Source: Pontibacter litorisediminis (GTDB lineage: Bacteria > Bacteroidota > Bacteroidia > Cytophagales > Hymenobacteraceae). Taken from it: 64,000 bases of DNA. Made by a program: the position numbers and the translations under genes. Positions 61,097-64,000 of the stretch are shown here, in pieces. The DNA is taken from assembly GCF_029360645.1 (NCBI RefSeq), contig NZ_JARDUA010000003.1, forward strand, positions 558,001 to 622,000. The letters run 5' to 3'. Numbering within the stretch: position 1 is the first letter of the stretch; every line of letters begins with the position of its first letter. The notes under the pieces were generated by a model. It was not told where the DNA came from and did no database searches. It worked only from the letters and a program-made list of their open reading frames with translations.

Positions 61097-61256
61097 GATC
61101 TAATTGTTGGTTTATACTTTACAGGAGGGCGACTTTGTTGCAGAAAGCCAGCCCCCACAGGTCGTGTTTCTATTATTGAAAGGCTGCAACGGAAAGCGAA
61201 TAACGAACCACCACCCTCCGCCGTACTTTAAGTTCTAAACCAAACCGAGTCATACT

Positions 61257-61526
61257 ATGGCAGAACTACATTCCGAAGCTGAAAATATAGAAAACACCGC
61301 ACAGTGCATTATTGAGGCCTTCAAGCAATTCGACATTCAGGAAGGAAATGTGCTGACTTACCAGCAGCTGTACCCGTTCCTGCAGGAGCGTTACCCTCAC
61401 TACAAGGATGTGCAAAAGGAGGCCGAACATCACCTGACCAAGGAGGGCTATGTAAACCCCGCCCCCGATGGGCTGATGCTGACGCAGGTCGGCCACTCGC
61501 GGGTGTGGGGCGATGAGAGCGAATAA
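61257..61526 (+). CDS. Small protein of unknown function
   Basis: An 89-residue acidic, soluble protein (IIEAFKQFDIQEGNVLTYQQ, then QERYPHYKDVQKEAEHHLTK) ending in LTQVGHSRVWGDESE. Composition and codon use look coding. No family recognised. A hairpin terminator follows at 61588. Confidence 0.65.
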   Translation: MAELHSEAENIENTAQCIIEAFKQFDIQEGNVLTYQQLYPFLQERYPHYKDVQKEAEHHLTKEGYVNPAPDGLMLTQVGHSRVWGDESE

Positions 61527-61587
61527 ACCAAGGCCTGGGTAACAGCCGAGGTAACGAACAGTCCGAAAGGACCGGCATGCCAGGGAA

Positions 61588-61630
61588 CCACAGCCAAAGA
61601 AGATAAGATCCTTCGGCTGTGGCTCCTTTT
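61588..61630 (+). terminator. Hairpin terminator
   Basis: CCACAGCC (61588-61595) pairs with GGCTGTGG (61615-61622), and CTCCTTTT follows. Confidence 0.7.
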
Positions 61631-61737
61631 CGTTTAGGCTATCTTTCGGGGGTGGCCCTGCGGATTCTGTTTCGGTGCGTATACAGAAAGTAGAAGCCTG
61701 TATTAGCGGGCAACGTACAACCATAGCCCCAGAACCA

Positions 61738-62091
61738 ATGCATATACACACATTATACAGATACAGCATGAGCCTGCTGTGGGCGGGTTTGGCCGGTTGC
61801 ACCTCCCTGAGCGAGGGACAGGAGCGCTTGCCGCCCCCCGTGCCGGCCAACGAGCGGGTAACGCTCCGGCAAAACCCCAATGCTACCTTATTAGAGCGTA
61901 TGGATAACCAGGCCAGCGAAATCAACCGGAAGCGCAACATCGAGCAGTTCGACAGCAACAGCCCTGCCATGACGCCAACCACGCTGCGCCCGCTGCTGCT
62001 CCCGCTGGCTCCCATCGACTCGGCCAGGCATTTCCTGTATTGGCCGATGCAGCGGGAAGTGCAGCCGCTTCCACCAGCCAACAAGCCATAA
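61738..62091 (+). CDS. Small putative lipoprotein
   Basis: A 117-residue protein. MHIHTLYRYSMSLLWAGLAGC gives a short signal with lipobox LAGC (Cys21), followed by a Pro-rich, probably unstructured body (RLPPPVPANERVTLRQNP, ...LLPLAPIDSARHFLYWP). An earlier in-frame start at 61675 adds 21 residues and is less likely. Its stop codon (62089-62091) lies inside the terminator stem. Confidence 0.6.
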   Translation: MHIHTLYRYSMSLLWAGLAGCTSLSEGQERLPPPVPANERVTLRQNPNATLLERMDNQASEINRKRNIEQFDSNSPAMTPTTLRPLLLPLAPIDSARHFLYWPMQREVQPLPPANKP

Positions 62092-62132
62092 AAGCGGCCC
62101 AAAGTATGTGGGTATACTTTGGGCCGCTTTTA
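62089..62132. terminator. 19-base-pair perfect terminator stem, bidirectional
   Basis: TAAAAGCGGCCCAAAGTAT (62089-62107) pairs with 62114-62132 without mismatch. It begins at the stop codon of the small lipoprotein gene and is convergently shared with the small gene at 62148. AAAGTAT/ATACTTT forms the loop-proximal part. Confidence 0.85.
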
Positions 62133-62147
62133 TGGAATGCCGGAGCC

Positions 62148-62378
62148 TTATTTTTTCTTCTTCTTTTTATCGCTCACCTCCTCCGGCTGCTCCTCGTCGC
62201 TCAGGTGCAGTTCGTCCGGCTCCAGGTCCATGTATACTTCGTTTTCGGGTGGCGTATTCTGCGACTCACGGTCCGCTTCGCGAGGGGCGGGTTTTTTCGT
62301 TACCTTGTTCTCATGGTCCTTCTTGCCCAAATTCTCCCCATCGTCTCTTCTCGACTTCAGGCTATCATTATGTCTCAT
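62148..62378 (-). CDS. Small, highly charged hypothetical protein
   Basis: A 76-residue protein made almost only of polar residues (SLKSRRDDGENLGKKDHENK, DLEPDELHLSDEEQPEEVSD) ending in six lysines. It is probably intrinsically disordered. The composition and the terminator behind the stop suggest a real gene, but there is no recognisable domain. Confidence 0.55.
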   Translation of the reverse strand: MRHNDSLKSRRDDGENLGKKDHENKVTKKPAPREADRESQNTPPENEVYMDLEPDELHLSDEEQPEEVSDKKKKKK

Positions 62379-62494
62379 ATATAAGTATACTTTAGGTGAT
62401 GCTCTGTCTTACGGAAAAGCAAGTGCAAAGTCATGGGCTGTTCATGATTTTGTGAGATCGGCAGCCGGTGGCGGTTCATTCCGCAACCTATTCG

Positions 62495-62502
62495 TATATT
62501 TG
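62495..62502 (+). promoter_or_regulatory. -7 element of metG
   Basis: TATATTTG, 17 bases before the metG ATG. Confidence 0.6.
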
Positions 62503-62519
62503 TTCTTTAAATAGATAAG

Positions 62520-64000
62520 ATGACAAACAACCCCAAAAGATATACTGTAACGGCTGCGCTGCCGTATGCCAATGGCCCCGTGCACATTGGCCACCTGGCG
62601 GGTGTATACTTGCCTGCTGATATTTATGTGCGTTACCTGCGCCTGCAGAACCGTGATGTGAAGTTTATCTGTGGCTCCGACGAGCACGGGGTGCCGATCA
62701 CGATCCGCGCCAAGAAAGAAGGCATCACGCCGCAGCAGGCCGTGGACAAGTATCATGAGCTGATCAAAAAGTCGTTTGCTGACTTTAACATCTCCTTCGA
62801 CATTTACGACCGCACCTCCTCTGCCATACACGCCGAGACGGCCGGAGGTTTCTTTAAGAAGCTGTACGAGGACGGCAAGTTCATCGAGCAGACCACGCAG
62901 CAGTACTACGACGAGAAGGCACAGCAGTTCCTGGCAGACCGCTACATTGTGGGCACCTGCCCTAAGTGCGGAAACGAGAACGCCTACGGCGACCAGTGCG
63001 AAAGCTGCGGTACCTCCCTGAACGCCACCGACCTCATCAACCCCAAAAGTACGCTGAGCGGTGCTGTGCCGGTGATGCGCGAAACCAAGCACTGGTACCT
63101 GCCCCTGAACGAGTATGAGCCCTGGCTGCGCGAGTGGATCGTGGAGGGCCACAAAGGCGATTGGAAGCCGAATGTGTACGGCCAGTGCAAATCCTGGATA
63201 GACCAGGGGCTGCAGCCCCGCGCCGTAACCCGCGACCTGGATTGGGGCGTGCCGGTGCCGGTAGAGGGAGCCGAAGGCAAGGTGCTGTACGTATGGTTCG
63301 ATGCGCCGATCGGCTATATCTCGGCCACCAAAGCGCTGACAGACGATTGGGAGAAGTACTGGAAAGACGAGGAGACGAAGCTGGTGCACTTCATCGGAAA
63401 GGACAACATCGTGTTCCACTGCATCATTTTCCCGAGCATGCTCAAGGCGCACGGCGATTATATCCTGCCGGATAACGTGCCGGCCAATGAGTTCCTGAAC
63501 CTGGAGGGCGATAAGATCTCTACCTCCCGTAACTGGGCGGTGTGGCTGCACGAGTACCTGGAGGAATTCCCGGGTAAGGGCGACGTGCTGCGCTATGTGT
63601 TGGCTGCCAACGCCCCTGAGACAAAGGACAACGACTTTACCTGGAAAGACTATCAGGCCCGCAATAACAACGAGCTGCTGGCTATCCTGGGCAACTTCAT
63701 TAACCGCGCCGTGGTGCTCACGCAGAAGTATTACGAGGGTGCCGTGCCTGCCCGTGGCGAGCTGACGGAGTATGATAAAGTGGTGCTGGAAGACCTGCAG
63801 GGAATGCCGATGGTGATCGCTGCGCATATCGAGCGGTACAAGTTCCGCGATGCCCTGGCTGAGCTGATGAACCTGGCGCGCCTGGGCAACAAGTACCTGG
63901 CCGACACAGAGCCGTGGAAGCTGATCAAGACAGACGCCGAGCGCGTGAAAACGATCATGAACATTGCGCTGCAGATTTCCGGTAGCCTGGCCATTCTGAT
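62520..64000 (+). CDS. metG: Methionyl-tRNA synthetase, 5' part (runs off the window)
   Basis: Open from ATG 62520 to the window end, 493 residues visible. The class I signature HIGH is at residues 22-25 ([11 protein letters not shown]), the zinc knuckle is [18 protein letters not shown], and the KMSKS-type loop appears as KISTS in [15 protein letters not shown]. The anticodon-binding helical domain begins before the edge ([20 protein letters not shown]). It charges tRNA-Met. Confidence 0.97.
   Translation, partial: MTNNPKRYTVTAALPYANGPVHIGHLAGVYLPADIYVRYLRLQNRDVKFICGSDEHGVPITIRAKKEGITPQQAVDKYHELIKKSFADFNISFDIYDRTSSAIHAETAGGFFKKLYEDGKFIEQTTQQYYDEKAQQFLADRYIVGTCPKCGNENAYGDQCESCGTSLNATDLINPKSTLSGAVPVMRETKHWYLPLNEYEPWLREWIVEGHKGDWKPNVYGQCKSWIDQGLQPRAVTRDLDWGVPVPVEGAEGKVLYVWFDAPIGYISATKALTDDWEKYWKDEETKLVHFIGKDNIVFHCIIFPSMLKAHGDYILPDNVPANEFLNLEGDKISTSRNWAVWLHEYLEEFPGKGDVLRYVLAANAPETKDNDFTWKDYQARNNNELLAILGNFINRAVVLTQKYYEGAVPARGELTEYDKVVLEDLQGMPMVIAAHIERYKFRDALAELMNLARLGNKYLADTEPWKLIKTDAERVKTIMNIALQISGSLAIL

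Noticed and set aside
62442-63827. A 461-codon minus-strand open frame
   Set aside because: It is antisense to metG, which has all synthetase motifs, and it has no recognisable domain.
1-64000. CRISPR arrays, tRNA, rRNA, insertion sequences, phage genes
   Set aside because: No regularly spaced repeats, no cloverleaf-like or CCA-ending sequences, and no transposase, integrase or capsid motifs were seen.

Overview
This looks like a chromosomal segment of a Bacteroidota bacterium, most likely Hymenobacteraceae (Pontibacter-like). The reasons are the moderately GC-rich coding sequence, repeated matches to the Bacteroidota promoter -7 element TAnnTTTG (often with a TTG about 18-22 bases upstream) in place of Shine-Dalgarno signals, type IX secretion genes (PorE-like, PorT), Bacteroidota families (DUF5606, DUF5686, TonB-type proteins with an N-terminal carboxypeptidase-regulatory domain) and a two-domain USP protein. 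No rRNA, tRNA, CRISPR array, insertion sequence or phage was found. Nearly all of the window reads as housekeeping and envelope chromosome.

Layout. 0-9 kb: end of comB, a MazG-like pyrophosphohydrolase plus dtd, a lipoprotein, an ATP-grasp enzyme, a USP, a large exported propeller-like protein, corA and yigZ. 9-12.4 kb: a deoxyamino-sugar module (FdtA-like ketoisomerase, DegT/FdtB-like aminotransferase, family 2 glycosyltransferase) interrupted by a non-coding dispersed repeat. 12.5-17 kb: acyl-ACP desaturase, DUF427, and a VWA protein plus MoxR/Mg-chelatase-like AAA ATPase pair. 17.3-19.7 kb: an AT-richer patch of small exported proteins of unknown function, including one frameshifted gene and a decayed membrane-protein fragment. 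19.8-27.1 kb: membrane protein, dicarboxylate symporter, cyclophilin, fasciclin lipoprotein, SDR, second copy of the dispersed repeat, rsgA-waaA. 27.3-33.5 kb: small accessory enzymes (DinB-like, ADI-like, GNAT, methyltransferase, VOC, CrcB, HxlR regulator divergent from a DsbA-like protein). 33.6-34 kb: palindromic elements next to a DKNYY gene remnant. 34-40.7 kb: perR-peroxiredoxin, crotonase, aspartate kinase, fbp, DUF5606, TonB-like protein, engB. 41-45.6 kb: PorE-like protein, menG/ubiE overlapping porT, SDR. 45.7-51.8 kb: two paralogous lipoproteins with kinase-like motifs, divergent from a DUF5686 outer-membrane protein. 51.9-55.4 kb: TonB-dependent receptor plus PepSY membrane protein (iron uptake). 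55.5-64 kb: OmpA protein, aldo/keto reductase with a pseudogene remnant behind it, typA, exported msrB, small proteins, and the start of metG.

The most unusual signals are: (1) the heptamer AAGTATA/TATACTT, which is far too frequent in both genes and intergenic DNA; (2) the kinase-like lipoprotein pair opposite a DUF5686 barrel; (3) a structured dispersed non-coding repeat in two diverged copies; (4) several fresh-looking gene breaks that only appear when intergenic DNA is translated across frames.
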